Part shown: positions 8,316-15,624 of the stretch, piece after piece | How the letters are laid out: each line of letters begins with the position of its first letter | Numbering within the stretch: the first letter of the stretch is position 1 | Source: Mycolicibacterium mageritense | GTDB lineage: Bacteria; Actinomycetota; Actinomycetes; Mycobacteriales; Mycobacteriaceae | Direction: 5' to 3' | Length of the DNA stretch: 64,000 bases | Assembly: GCF_010727475.1 (NCBI RefSeq) | Contig: NZ_AP022567.1 | Span: 5,146,001-5,210,000 of the forward strand | Translations under genes and position numbers: made by a program | The notes under the pieces: model-generated | The model's input: only the letters and a program-made list of their open reading frames with translations | Databases searched by the model: none | Told to the model about the DNA's origin: nothing

Positions 8316-8689
8316 TGTCCACTTACCGTATGACTCCCGCGCGACGGGCCGCGTTGGAGAAAGCGCAAGCCGCGTCAGCGCGGAAACGGCGCAAGGGGAT
8401 CAAAAGCCGAACGGCTCGTTTGACGACTCGCAAAACATTGGCCGTCGTGGCGGTTGGCGGTTTCGCTGCGCACAAGATATCCGCGCAAAAAGCTGAAAAC
8501 GATTTCGTAGCCGATCCGATGAACGATTTGATCATCAATCGGCACGTGGAAACGGCGCGGTATCACAACTGGCGCTTGAACGAACTCAGAGCGTTGGGCA
8601 TTCCTCCGCAACTGACACGCGTTTTCGATGAGAAAGCCGCGCGGCGAGAAGCGATTGCCATTCTGAGGAAAAAGAAAAAGAAGTCTTGA
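8315..8689 (+). CDS. Small basic protein, last gene of the element
   Basis: ATG 8315 overlaps the previous stop (TAATG). 124 residues, very basic at both ends (RKRRKGIKSRTAR; ILRKKKKKS), with a short hydrophobic segment (TLAVVAVGGFAAH, about residues 42-54). In complete phages this slot usually begins the tail-completion genes, but no such family is recognisable. It might be a minor head or connector protein, a DNA- or membrane-associated factor, or something that recruits a helper. Being the last gene before attR and strongly charged makes it worth following. Function unknown. Confidence 0.6.
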   Translation: MSTYRMTPARRAALEKAQAASARKRRKGIKSRTARLTTRKTLAVVAVGGFAAHKISAQKAENDFVADPMNDLIINRHVETARYHNWRLNELRALGIPPQLTRVFDEKAARREAIAILRKKKKKS

Positions 8690-8748
8690 GAGAGTCCCGC
8701 GTGTGTCAAATGCTAGTTAGTCCCAATTCTGAGGCACAAGGAATCGCC

Positions 8749-8808
8749 ATGACCGCAGTGAATCGCGTGAGCGTTTACCTGCACGCGCGGGACTTTCTCA
8801 ACCCCTAG
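8749..8808 (+). CDS. Possible 19-residue micro-ORF
   Basis: MTAVNRVSVYLHARDFLNP, preceded by AAGGAATCGCC, which is a good Shine-Dalgarno at correct spacing. It sits alone in the non-coding end of the element, flanked by imperfect inverted copies of AGTCCCGCG (around 8693-8701 and 8786-8795). It could be a leader or tiny protein, or chance. Confidence 0.25.
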   Translation: MTAVNRVSVYLHARDFLNP

Positions 8809-8812
8809 AACC

Positions 8813-8875
8813 GGCAGGCCGTGAGTGTGGTTCTCCATCTTCCACGGGGTTGTTCACCCGCACTCGCGGCCTGCC
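8813..8875. repeat. 18-bp imperfect inverted repeat near the element end
   Basis: Arms 8813-8830 and 8858-8875 are complementary at 16 of 18 positions, with a 27-nt loop. It may be a terminator-like hairpin for the capsid operon (no T-run follows) or part of the recombination region. The 8690-8983 stretch otherwise holds only this, the tandem repeats next to it and the micro-ORF. Confidence 0.5.
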
Positions 8876-8902
8876 CACAATCTGCCCACAATCTGCCCAC
8901 AA
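8871..8902. repeat. Three tandem 11-bp repeats, candidate integrase arm-type sites
   Basis: CTGCCCACAA occurs at 8871-8880, 8882-8891 and 8893-8902 with an exact 11-bp period, about one helical turn. A second short series, CCGTGAT/CCGTGAA at roughly 10-bp steps, follows at 8906-8932. Phased short direct repeats within about 110 bp of an attachment core are what arm-type binding sites for a tyrosine integrase or excisionase look like. The integrase itself is not in the window. Confidence 0.45.
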
Positions 8903-8983
8903 AACCCGTGATTTACCGTGAATCACCGTGATGTGTTTTGCGAGGTCAACGCGTTTTCGATCCCCTGACCAGCACCCCGAAAC

Positions 8984-9009
8984 GGGTTCAATTCCCGGCA
9001 GCTCCACCA
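8984..9009 (+). other. attR: displaced 3' end of the tmRNA (ssrA) gene
   Basis: The sequence has a T-arm (CGGG-TTCAATT-CCCG, 8983-8997), the 3' acceptor strand CAGCTCC and encoded CCA ending at 9009, with no tRNA body upstream. It differs at only one position from the 3' end of mycobacterial tmRNA as I remember it (GGGTTCGATTCCCGGCAGCTCCACCA-type). It therefore marks an integration site in the 3' end of ssrA, whose intact copy would lie off the left edge. A tRNA with the same acceptor end is the alternative. Confidence 0.75.
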
Positions 9010-9011
9010 GG

Positions 9012-9052
9012 AAAGCCCTGGCCAGAGACAAAGTCTCTGGCCAGGGCTTTTT
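9012..9052 (+). terminator. Rho-independent terminator, probably the native tmRNA terminator
   Basis: A perfect 17-bp stem (9012-9028 with 9034-9050, loop CAAAG) ends in a T-run, 2 bases after the encoded CCA. Position and strength suggest it once ended the tmRNA transcript and was separated from the gene by the insertion. Confidence 0.85.
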
Positions 9053-9102
9053 CGTCGGTGCTCCCATCGACATGTCGTTGTGCCCTGAAACGGGCTCCGG
9101 CT

Positions 9103-10101
9103 TCACCGATTGCGATATGCCGTCGGTGTCATTCCGAACCAGCGTTTGCAGGCGCGGGTGAACACGCTGTGTTCGGCGTAGCCCAGCTGACGGGACACCT
9201 GGGACACAGGCAGGTCGGTGCCGACGAGCAGTCGGTGGGCCAACTCACGGCGCGTGCGGTCGACCAGTTCAGCGAAGGTGGTTCCCTCTGCGACGAGGCG
9301 GCGCTGCAGCGTCTTGGGGTGAATCCCGAACTGTCGGGCGACCAATCCGGCCGTGAGTTCTCCGGCGGGCAGCAGTTGGCGCACCATGCTGCGCACGGTG
9401 TCGGCAATGGCGCGGCTGCGCTGACCGTGGGCTTCCGCCAGGTAGGTGAGGGCGAGCCGGTGCGCGAGCGGATCGTGGTTGAGCGGACGCTCCAAGTCCT
9501 TGGTCCGTAGGGTGAACCCTGCGGTGGCTTCTGTGAAGTGAGGCGTGCAGCCGAAGTATCCGCGGTACTCGGAGTCGGTTCCCAGCGGCGGGTGCGGCAG
9601 ATGCACGGCAACCGGTCGGTACGGGGTGCCCAGAAACAGGCGCAAAACCTGGAGTGTCAAGCCGAGGGCCAGCTCGATGGCCTGGGCCTGAGGTGGAGAA
9701 GGGGTCAGCGCGAATTCGTATTCGAACCGTCGCATCGCTGGGTCGGCGTGGGATGTGATGCGTGCGTTGATGCCCGGGCTGTGGGAGCTCATGTACGTGT
9801 CGAGAATGGAGAACGCGTCGGCGACGGTCGCCGCGGTGCGGGCGGCCACGGCGACCGGGCCGAGGATGTCGATGCTCTGGCGGAGCGCGAGCCGGCGGCC
9901 GAAGTCGGGCACGCCCAACACCGTGGCCGCATCCTCCACCGCAGCGATGGCGCTGCGCAGTGGAATGTAGCGGTCATCGTGGCCGGCGTAGGACGGATCG
10001 ATTCCAGCAAGCACCAGAAGCGCTTCCGGATCGCCTCCATGGGCGGTGACGAGCGGTCCGAACCCTGTGAGCGACGATCCGCGGACCAGCTGCATGTCCA
10101 T
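9103..10101 (-). CDS. AraC-family transcriptional regulator with Arabinose_bd-type sensor domain
   Basis: 332 residues from ATG 10101 (MDMQLVRG...); the frame stays open upstream but that part is low-complexity and unlikely to be coding. The N-terminal ~200 residues match the ligand-binding domain found in OruR/ArgR-like AraC proteins (start FGPLVTAHGGDPEALLVLAGI). The C-terminus holds the double helix-turn-helix: LTAGLVARQFGIHPKTLQRRL and PVSQVSRQLGYAEHSVFTRAC, closing with KRWFGMTPTAYR. It is divergent from a DUF1254 lipoprotein gene across about 220 bp, so that gene is the likely target. First intact host gene after the element. Confidence 0.85.
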   Translation of the reverse strand: MDMQLVRGSSLTGFGPLVTAHGGDPEALLVLAGIDPSYAGHDDRYIPLRSAIAAVEDAATVLGVPDFGRRLALRQSIDILGPVAVAARTAATVADAFSILDTYMSSHSPGINARITSHADPAMRRFEYEFALTPSPPQAQAIELALGLTLQVLRLFLGTPYRPVAVHLPHPPLGTDSEYRGYFGCTPHFTEATAGFTLRTKDLERPLNHDPLAHRLALTYLAEAHGQRSRAIADTVRSMVRQLLPAGELTAGLVARQFGIHPKTLQRRLVAEGTTFAELVDRTRRELAHRLLVGTDLPVSQVSRQLGYAEHSVFTRACKRWFGMTPTAYRNR

Positions 10102-10325
10102 GATGGTCAAGAAGCTGTCCAGCAAAGTCAAGACGAGCATGCGCCCGATGGTGCAGAGTGGTTGGCCGGCCGGGGGACCGCCACCCGCTGCGGCCCACCC
10201 GATCGTGGTGGGCCGCAATGGAGATGGACCACGGGAAACCTTGAACCGACACACCACGGCACTGCTGACCGTTGCAACGCTCGTCACCACTCCGCTGGGC
10301 AGCACATCGACATGAAAGGCAACGA

Positions 10326-11744
10326 ATGAAGGTCTGGGTTTCAGGGCTGGCGGTGCTGCTGATGGCCGCGACAGCGGGCTGCGGCGCCGAATCCGGTGAA
10401 GCGCCTGCTGATCCGAACGCGGCACCGACGCCGCAGCAGATACGAGAGATCGCCAAAGAGGCCTACACGTACGGCTTTCCGATGGTCGACAACTACCGCA
10501 TCCAACACTCGTACTTCGTCGACAAGGCCAATCCCCAGTACAAGGGCGTCTGGAACCAGACCCACAGCATCGCCCGCGTCTTCACGCCTGCGGACACCAC
10601 GATCCAGACACCGAACTCGGACACGCCTTACACAATGCTCGGCGCCGATCTGCGGGCCGAGCCCTTGGTGCTGACCGTGCCGCCGATCGACGCCGGCCGG
10701 TACTACTCGTTGCAGTTCATCGACGGCTACACCTACGACTACGCCTACGTCGGCAGCCGTACCACCGGCAACGGCGGCGGCAAGTACCTGCTGGCCGGTC
10801 CCGGCTGGACGGGGGAGAAGCCAGCGGAGGTCAGCGAGGTGATCCGCTCCGACACCGACTTCTCCCTGGTGATCTACCGCACCCAGCTGTTCGATCCCGC
10901 CGACATCGACAACGTCAAGAAGATCCAGGACGGCTACACCGTCCAGCCGCTGTCGGCCTTCGAGCGCAAACCCGCCGCCACAGCTCCGCCGATGGAGTTC
11001 GTCGCGCCGCTGACCCCCGACGAGCAGAAGACCTCACCCAGGTTCTTCCAGATCCTCAACTTCGTCCTCAAGTCCGCGCCCGTACTGCCCGACGAGAAGG
11101 CACTGCGCGACCGGTTCGCGACCATCGGCATCGGTCCGGACGGCGATTTCGACCCCGACGACATGAGCAAGGAAAACCTGCAGGCTGTGCAGGACGGGAT
11201 GGCCGACGCCTGGGCCGAGCTGACCACGTTCCAGAAAGACAAGCTCAATACCGGTCAGGTGACGTCCGGGCAGCTGTTCGGCACGCACGCGCAGCTGGGG
11301 AACAACTACCTCTACCGCATGGCCGGTTCGGTGCTGGGCATCTACGGAAACGTCGCGCAAGAAGCCATGTATCCGGTGATCGCCACCGATTCCGCCGGAG
11401 CGCCGCTGACCGGAGCCGCCAGCTACACGTTGCGGTTTCCGCCAGGTCAGCTACCTCCGGTCAACTCGTTCTGGTCGATCACCATGTACAAGATGCCCCA
11501 GAGCCTGCTGGTGGCCAACCCCATCAACCGGTACCTCATCAATTCGCCGATGCTGCCGAACCTCATCCATGATCCCGACGGCGGCATCACCATCCACGTG
11601 CAGAACCAGTCGCCCGGCCCGGACAAGGAGGCCAACTGGCTACCCGCTCCGGACGGACCGTTCCAGATGATCCTGCGCCTGTACTGGCCCAAGGAAGAAG
11701 CGCTCAACGGAAGCTGGAAGGCGCCACAAGCCGTCAAGAGTTGA
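10326..11744 (+). CDS. DUF1254/DUF1214 domain lipoprotein
   Basis: 472 residues, starting at ATG 10326 with AAAGG a few bases upstream. A lipoprotein signal with lipobox ATAGC (Cys about residue 19) predicts export and lipid anchoring. DUF1254 follows (REIAKEAYTYGFPMVDNYRI, TPNSDTPYTMLGADLRAEPLVLTVP), with DUF1214 in the C-terminal half (PPVNSFWSITMYKMPQSLLVANPINRY..., ending LRLYWPKEEALNGSW). The biochemical function of these paired domains is not established. Divergent from an AraC regulator; followed by a good terminator, so a single-gene unit. Confidence 0.85.
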   Translation: MKVWVSGLAVLLMAATAGCGAESGEAPADPNAAPTPQQIREIAKEAYTYGFPMVDNYRIQHSYFVDKANPQYKGVWNQTHSIARVFTPADTTIQTPNSDTPYTMLGADLRAEPLVLTVPPIDAGRYYSLQFIDGYTYDYAYVGSRTTGNGGGKYLLAGPGWTGEKPAEVSEVIRSDTDFSLVIYRTQLFDPADIDNVKKIQDGYTVQPLSAFERKPAATAPPMEFVAPLTPDEQKTSPRFFQILNFVLKSAPVLPDEKALRDRFATIGIGPDGDFDPDDMSKENLQAVQDGMADAWAELTTFQKDKLNTGQVTSGQLFGTHAQLGNNYLYRMAGSVLGIYGNVAQEAMYPVIATDSAGAPLTGAASYTLRFPPGQLPPVNSFWSITMYKMPQSLLVANPINRYLINSPMLPNLIHDPDGGITIHVQNQSPGPDKEANWLPAPDGPFQMILRLYWPKEEALNGSWKAPQAVKS

Positions 11745-11771
11745 CCGCCGCAGAAGGCCGGCTGGACCGCG

Positions 11772-11807
11772 GAACAGGTCAGGAAGAAATCCCTGACCTG
11801 TTCGTTT
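11772..11807 (+). terminator. Rho-independent terminator after the DUF1254 gene
   Basis: Perfect 12-bp stem (11772-11783 with 11792-11803), 8-nt loop AAGAAATC, then GTTTT. It lies 27 bases after the stop codon. Confidence 0.8.
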
Positions 11808-11908
11808 TGCTGGGCGACCGAGCGACATGCCGCAAGGAGCGGTGCCGCGCGGTCGATCCGGCCCCCCATGAGGTTCATCCGGCCTGGACAAACACGTTAG
11901 ATTGAGGA

Positions 11909-12856
11909 GTGTTTTCTCGCCGCATACGTAGCCCCCGAGCGGGCAGTGCGCGGCCAGGTGGTCGCTGGGTCGGGCTTGGCGCTACTGCACTCCTCGCTGC
12001 GGGCGTCCTGCCCGTCGCCCCTGGCATGCCGGCAGCGTCCGCTGCCGACTGCGCCGACGTCGAAGTCGTCTTCGCGCGCGGCACCGACGAGCCGCCCGGC
12101 ATGGGCCGGGTCGGCGACGCCTTCGTCGATGCGCTGCGCAAGCAGGCCGTCGGAATGAACATCGCCACCTACGCGGTGGACTACAAGGCCAGCAAGCTTC
12201 AGCTGCACGGTGGCGACGGCGCCAAAGACGCGATCTCCCACATCAAGTCCACGCTGTCGTCGTGCCCCGACACCAAGATCGTCCTGGGTGGCTATTCGCA
12301 GGGCGCGAGCGTGATCAACATCGTGGCCGGCAACCCGCTGGGCGGCATCAAGTGGGGTGATTCGCTGCCGCCCGAGTACGCCGACAACGTCACGGCGATC
12401 ACCACGTTCGGTGACGTGGCCACCCGCACCAAGCAATCGATATCAACGCAGAGCGCGCTGTACGGTTCCAAGGCGATCGACCTGTGCAACCCCAATGACC
12501 CGATCTGTCACGAGGGCCAGGGCAACGAGTGGAGCGGGCACACCGACGGCTATGTCCCGGTGTACACCACCCAGGCAGCGGTTTTCGTCGCGGCCAGGCT
12601 GCTGGCCGATTTCGGCGAGTCGGTGCCCGGCTACGGCCCGGCATTGCCGGACTACGGGTCGACGTTGCCCGACTACGGTTCGACGACACCGGACTACGGC
12701 CCGGAGCGGTCGCTGCACGGTCCGCAACCGGGCCCGCAGCCCGGATATGGCCCGGCGACTCCGGGTTATGGTCTGCAGCCACCTGGTTCTGCCCCGTCGA
12801 CATCTGCGACCGCCACTCCGACGCCCGATGTCGGACTGGTCTCGGCGGTCCACTGA
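11909..12856 (+). CDS. Secreted cutinase-family esterase
   Basis: 315 residues from GTG 11909, the first possible start after an in-frame stop; GAGGA abuts the start with no spacing, so translation initiation may be unusual. A signal peptide (core VGLGATALLAAGVL, cleavage near ASA-AD, residue 46) is followed by the cutinase fold: nucleophile GYSQG (Ser130), catalytic Asp in CNPNDPIC (near 197) and His in SGHTDG (211), plus four cysteines for two disulfides. Likely hydrolyses lipid or cell-envelope esters. The last ~90 residues are a Pro/Gly/Tyr-rich tail with repeated PDYGST units, outside the usual catalytic domain. Confidence 0.88.
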   Translation: MFSRRIRSPRAGSARPGGRWVGLGATALLAAGVLPVAPGMPAASAADCADVEVVFARGTDEPPGMGRVGDAFVDALRKQAVGMNIATYAVDYKASKLQLHGGDGAKDAISHIKSTLSSCPDTKIVLGGYSQGASVINIVAGNPLGGIKWGDSLPPEYADNVTAITTFGDVATRTKQSISTQSALYGSKAIDLCNPNDPICHEGQGNEWSGHTDGYVPVYTTQAAVFVAARLLADFGESVPGYGPALPDYGSTLPDYGSTTPDYGPERSLHGPQPGPQPGYGPATPGYGLQPPGSAPSTSATATPTPDVGLVSAVH

Positions 12857-12886
12857 CGGGAATCGACCGCGGACGAGACGGGGGAG

Positions 12887-13633
12887 TTGATCGCGCTGTT
12901 GTCGGCATATCGCGAGTTCTCGGCGTACGGCCCATCGCACCTGGCGGTGCTGGCGCTGTTTGCGGTAGGAGCCGTGTTGTTGGTCATGGTGGGGCGCAGG
13001 CTGACCGAAGCGCAGGCCCGGCTCGTGAGCCGCGGTCTGGCGGTGCTCCTGCTCGCGGCGTTTCTCGTAGCGCTGGCCTACAAGCTCGTCGACCCCGCGA
13101 TCGACACCTCGGTGCCACTGCAGTTGTGCGACCTGGCGGAGCTGGCGGCGGCGTATGCCTTGTGGTCGCAACGGCATTGGGCTTTCGTGCTCACCTACTA
13201 CTGGGGGCTCGTGCTGAGCTCGCAGGCGTTGATCACGCCGGACATCGGCACCGCGAAAGAAGGCGCACCGGATTTTCCCCACCATCTCTTCGTCACGTTC
13301 TTCACGCTGCACGTGCTCGTGGTGTGGGCGGCGATCTACCTCACCTGGGGCCGTGGGATGCGGCCGGGTTGGCGCGATTATCGCTTCGCTGTGATCGTGA
13401 CCGTCGCGTGGGCGGCCTTCACGCTCGCCTTCAATGCCATCACGGGAACCAACTACGGCTACCTCAACCGGAAACCGCCCACCGCGTCACTGCTGGACGT
13501 GCTGGGTCCATGGCCCGTGTACCTGATGGTCGAGGTCACGATCGTCCTGATCGTGTGGGCGCTGATGACCTGGCCGTGGCAGCGCGCGTCAGCTGTGAAG
13601 ATGTTGTCAGCCGGACGCGAAACCGGTGCTTGA
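12887..13633 (+). CDS. TIGR02206 (YwaF-like) integral membrane protein
   Basis: 248 residues, best start TTG 12887 with a GGGGGAG ribosome site. About six to seven hydrophobic segments fill the protein (HLAVLALFAVGAVLLVMV; LAVLLLAAFLVALAY; WAFVLTYYWGLVLS; VTVAWAAFTLAFNAI; VYLMVEVTIVLIVWALM). Conserved features of the family are visible: LQLCDLAELAAAYAL, the PHH motif (APDFPHHLFV) and NYGYLNRKP near the end. The family is widespread but its activity is unknown. It follows the cutinase gene by 30 bp and could be co-transcribed. Confidence 0.8.
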   Translation: MIALLSAYREFSAYGPSHLAVLALFAVGAVLLVMVGRRLTEAQARLVSRGLAVLLLAAFLVALAYKLVDPAIDTSVPLQLCDLAELAAAYALWSQRHWAFVLTYYWGLVLSSQALITPDIGTAKEGAPDFPHHLFVTFFTLHVLVVWAAIYLTWGRGMRPGWRDYRFAVIVTVAWAAFTLAFNAITGTNYGYLNRKPPTASLLDVLGPWPVYLMVEVTIVLIVWALMTWPWQRASAVKMLSAGRETGA

Positions 13634-13810
13634 CGGCTACATTGCGGGCCTGGTTCAGGTGTGCACCTGACCCGGTTGGGTGTTGAAAACGTGGGTGTTG
13701 AAAACGATTGTGGGCGAACGGAATCTGTTCCCCACAAGCATTTTGGCGTCACTCGGGCGACCCGGTCACGATGATGCCGTGACCAGGGCGGTGAAGGCCG
13801 CGCTGTACGC

Positions 13811-13915
13811 CTACTTCTTGTTGTGTCCGGGTCGCGGCGGTGGCGGTGGTGCGGCCTTGGTGGTCGGCTCGAATTTGCCGCCCTTCTTCGGGTCGAACGT
13901 GCCCTTCTCGGCCAT
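13811..13915 (-). CDS. Conserved-looking 34-residue Lys/Pro-rich small protein
   Basis: Starts at ATG 13915, preceded on the minus strand by a strong GGAGGA Shine-Dalgarno; ends with KK-TAG. The product begins MAEKGTFDPKKGG and ends PPPPPRPGHNKK, a short basic protein with a polyproline run and no hydrophobic part. The ribosome site, clean start and isolated place support a real gene. Plus-strand frames over it look like shadows. Regions 13634-13810 and 13916-14190 around it hold no other gene that I can support. Confidence 0.65.
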   Translation of the reverse strand: MAEKGTFDPKKGGKFEPTTKAAPPPPPRPGHNKK

Positions 13916-14190
13916 GGTGACTCCTCCCGTTTGTCCTCCGACTCTCACGGTAACGAAGGATCAGGTGGCCCACCAGGTTTCGCTTTGGGCGACGAGGCCG
14001 TCCGGCAATGCGTGCATGCGGTCAACCAGCGGATAGCCGACCACCACCGGTGTGAAATCGGGTTGCGACACGGTCACAGATGTATACCTGTTCGTGCATC
14101 ACTGGCCACAAACAACCCATTCGTCACTATCGTCACATCAGTTGCCAGTCGACGTCAATTGCGACGTCTTGCCCCGGGAAAGGGTGTGAC

Positions 14191-15618
14191 ATGTCGCCGC
14201 GTCCACGAATCGCATCGGCCTCGTTGGCGTCGGCGGCCGCTCTAGGACTCGTCGTGGCCATGGGCGTCGCGCCGGTGGCCAACGCCGAACCATGCGAAGG
14301 TGCTGCCGCGGCCGCACAGCCGCTGCGGCACCAGGCGTTCCGCATTCCGAGCCCGTCGGCGATCGGACAGTTCAACCGGCCCATCGGCCACAAGCCGGTC
14401 GGTGCCAACGATCAGGCGCCGCTTCCGCGCCTGGGGCAGCTGCCGCTGGCGATCCTCAAAGCGCTCATCCCGGGGTCCGGGCGGGTGCAGCAGCAGGCGG
14501 CCGTGGTGCCGCAGCCCACCCCGCCGGGGCAACAGGCCCAACCGCAACCGCAGCCGCAGCCGGCTCCTGCCGCGCCGGCACCCGCGGCGGCCCCCGTGCC
14601 GGCCTCACCTCCGGGAACCGCGATCGTCGGCTGGGTGACGGGTCCGGACAGCCCGAATCAGACCATTCAGCGCTTCGCGATCACCGGCACCGACCTCGGA
14701 ATCATGTGGGACAACGGCGATCCCGTGAACCGCCAGGTGCTCATGGCCTTCGGCGACACCAACGGGTACTGCAGCATCCCGGGCAAGCAATGGCGATACA
14801 ACGTGTTGTTCCGCAGCCAGGACGGGTCGCTGTCGAAGACCGTCGCGGTGCCCGACGGCACGGTCGGCAACAAGTACTCCGGTTCACCCGTGTGGCGCCA
14901 GGGCATCTCGAAACAGATCATCAACACCATCGGGCGGGCGCCGCAGGAGACAGGCATCATCCCGACCGCGGGCGTCGCGGTGGGCAACACTCAGCTCATC
15001 AATTTCATGTCGATCAGGAACTGGGACAGTCCGGGCTCGTGGTCCACGAACTTCTCCGCGATCGCGATGTCGCGGGACAACGGGGAGAACTGGGCGGTGT
15101 ACCCCGGCACGATCCGTCCGCCCAGCGGGGGCAACGAGAATTTCCAGATGGGGGCATTCCTCAAGCCGGGACCGGGCGATCCGTACCTCTACACGTTCGG
15201 AACCCCGAACGGGCGCGGCGGATCGGCCTACATCGCGCGCGTGGCACCGAACCTCGTGCCCGATCTGTCCCGGTACGAGTACTGGAACGCCGACAACAAC
15301 GCGTGGGTGCCGGGCAACCCGGCGGCCGCGACACCCGTCATCCCGGGACCGGTCAGCGAGATGTCGGCGCAATACAACACCTATCTCAAGCAATACCTCG
15401 TGCTCTACGGCAACGGCGCCAATGACGTCGTGATGCGCACGGCGCCGGCCCCGCAGGGTCCGTGGAGCCCCGAGCAACTGTTGGTGCCGTCCATGCAGAT
15501 TCCCGGCGGCATCTACGCGCCATACCTCCACCCGTGGTCGACGGGCAAGGAGCTGTATTACAACCTGTCGCTGTGGTCGGCGTACAACGTCATGCTGATG
15601 AAGACCGTGTTGCCGTAA
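14191..15618 (+). CDS. Secreted DUF4185 protein, candidate endo-D-arabinanase (GH183-type)
   Basis: 475 residues from ATG 14191, with an AAAGGG site upstream; the frame extension to 14080 is non-coding in character. Signal peptide ASLASAAALGLVVAMGVAPVANA with cleavage near residue 31, then a Pro/Gln/Ala-rich linker (PQPTPPGQQAQPQPQP) to about residue 140, then the DUF4185 beta-propeller domain (VLMAFGDTNGYC, LINFMSIRNW, AIAMSRDNGENW, KQYLVLYGNG). Mycobacterial DUF4185 proteins have been characterised as endo-D-arabinanases (GH183) acting on arabinogalactan/lipoarabinomannan; that activity is inferred here. The gene ends 6 bases from the convergent TetR gene. Confidence 0.83.
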   Translation: MSPRPRIASASLASAAALGLVVAMGVAPVANAEPCEGAAAAAQPLRHQAFRIPSPSAIGQFNRPIGHKPVGANDQAPLPRLGQLPLAILKALIPGSGRVQQQAAVVPQPTPPGQQAQPQPQPQPAPAAPAPAAAPVPASPPGTAIVGWVTGPDSPNQTIQRFAITGTDLGIMWDNGDPVNRQVLMAFGDTNGYCSIPGKQWRYNVLFRSQDGSLSKTVAVPDGTVGNKYSGSPVWRQGISKQIINTIGRAPQETGIIPTAGVAVGNTQLINFMSIRNWDSPGSWSTNFSAIAMSRDNGENWAVYPGTIRPPSGGNENFQMGAFLKPGPGDPYLYTFGTPNGRGGSAYIARVAPNLVPDLSRYEYWNADNNAWVPGNPAAATPVIPGPVSEMSAQYNTYLKQYLVLYGNGANDVVMRTAPAPQGPWSPEQLLVPSMQIPGGIYAPYLHPWSTGKELYYNLSLWSAYNVMLMKTVLP

Positions 15619-15624
15619 CCGCTG

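Larger units (their letters stand above)
1..9009 (+). mobile_element. Right part of an integrated tail-less phage element (satellite-like), up to attR
   Basis: The segment from the left edge to 9009 has lower GC than the rest and tightly packed, mostly overlapping plus-strand genes. They run from a replication-type ATPase through HNH, large terminase, portal, scaffold-like and capsid proteins to head-tail connectors. It ends at a tmRNA 3'-end attachment site. After the last connector-region gene there is only about 300 bp of repeats before attR, so the usual tail, tape-measure, baseplate and lysis genes are absent here. Integrase, excisionase and attL must lie left of the window. Capsid-forming phage-inducible islands and mycobacterial phiRv1/phiRv2 have comparable plans. 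A prophage that lost its tail region by deletion is the alternative; the visible genes show no frameshift. Confidence 0.8.

Noticed and set aside
8871..8932. Tandem repeats as a CRISPR array
   Set aside because: The repeats are 10-11 bp with no spacers and no cas genes nearby.
8798..9106. 102-residue minus-strand frame across attR, resembling an integrase end
   Set aside because: It runs through the tmRNA fragment and the terminator, has repeats instead of conserved tyrosine-recombinase residues, and no ribosome site.
9538..10329. 263-residue plus-strand frame opposite the AraC gene
   Set aside because: A shadow of GC-rich coding DNA; composition Arg/Gly/Ala-rich with no domain.
13680..14036. 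118-residue plus-strand frame around the 34-residue gene
   Set aside because: It starts with a DNA-repeat-derived string (LKTWVLKT) and runs antisense to the small gene with the good ribosome site.
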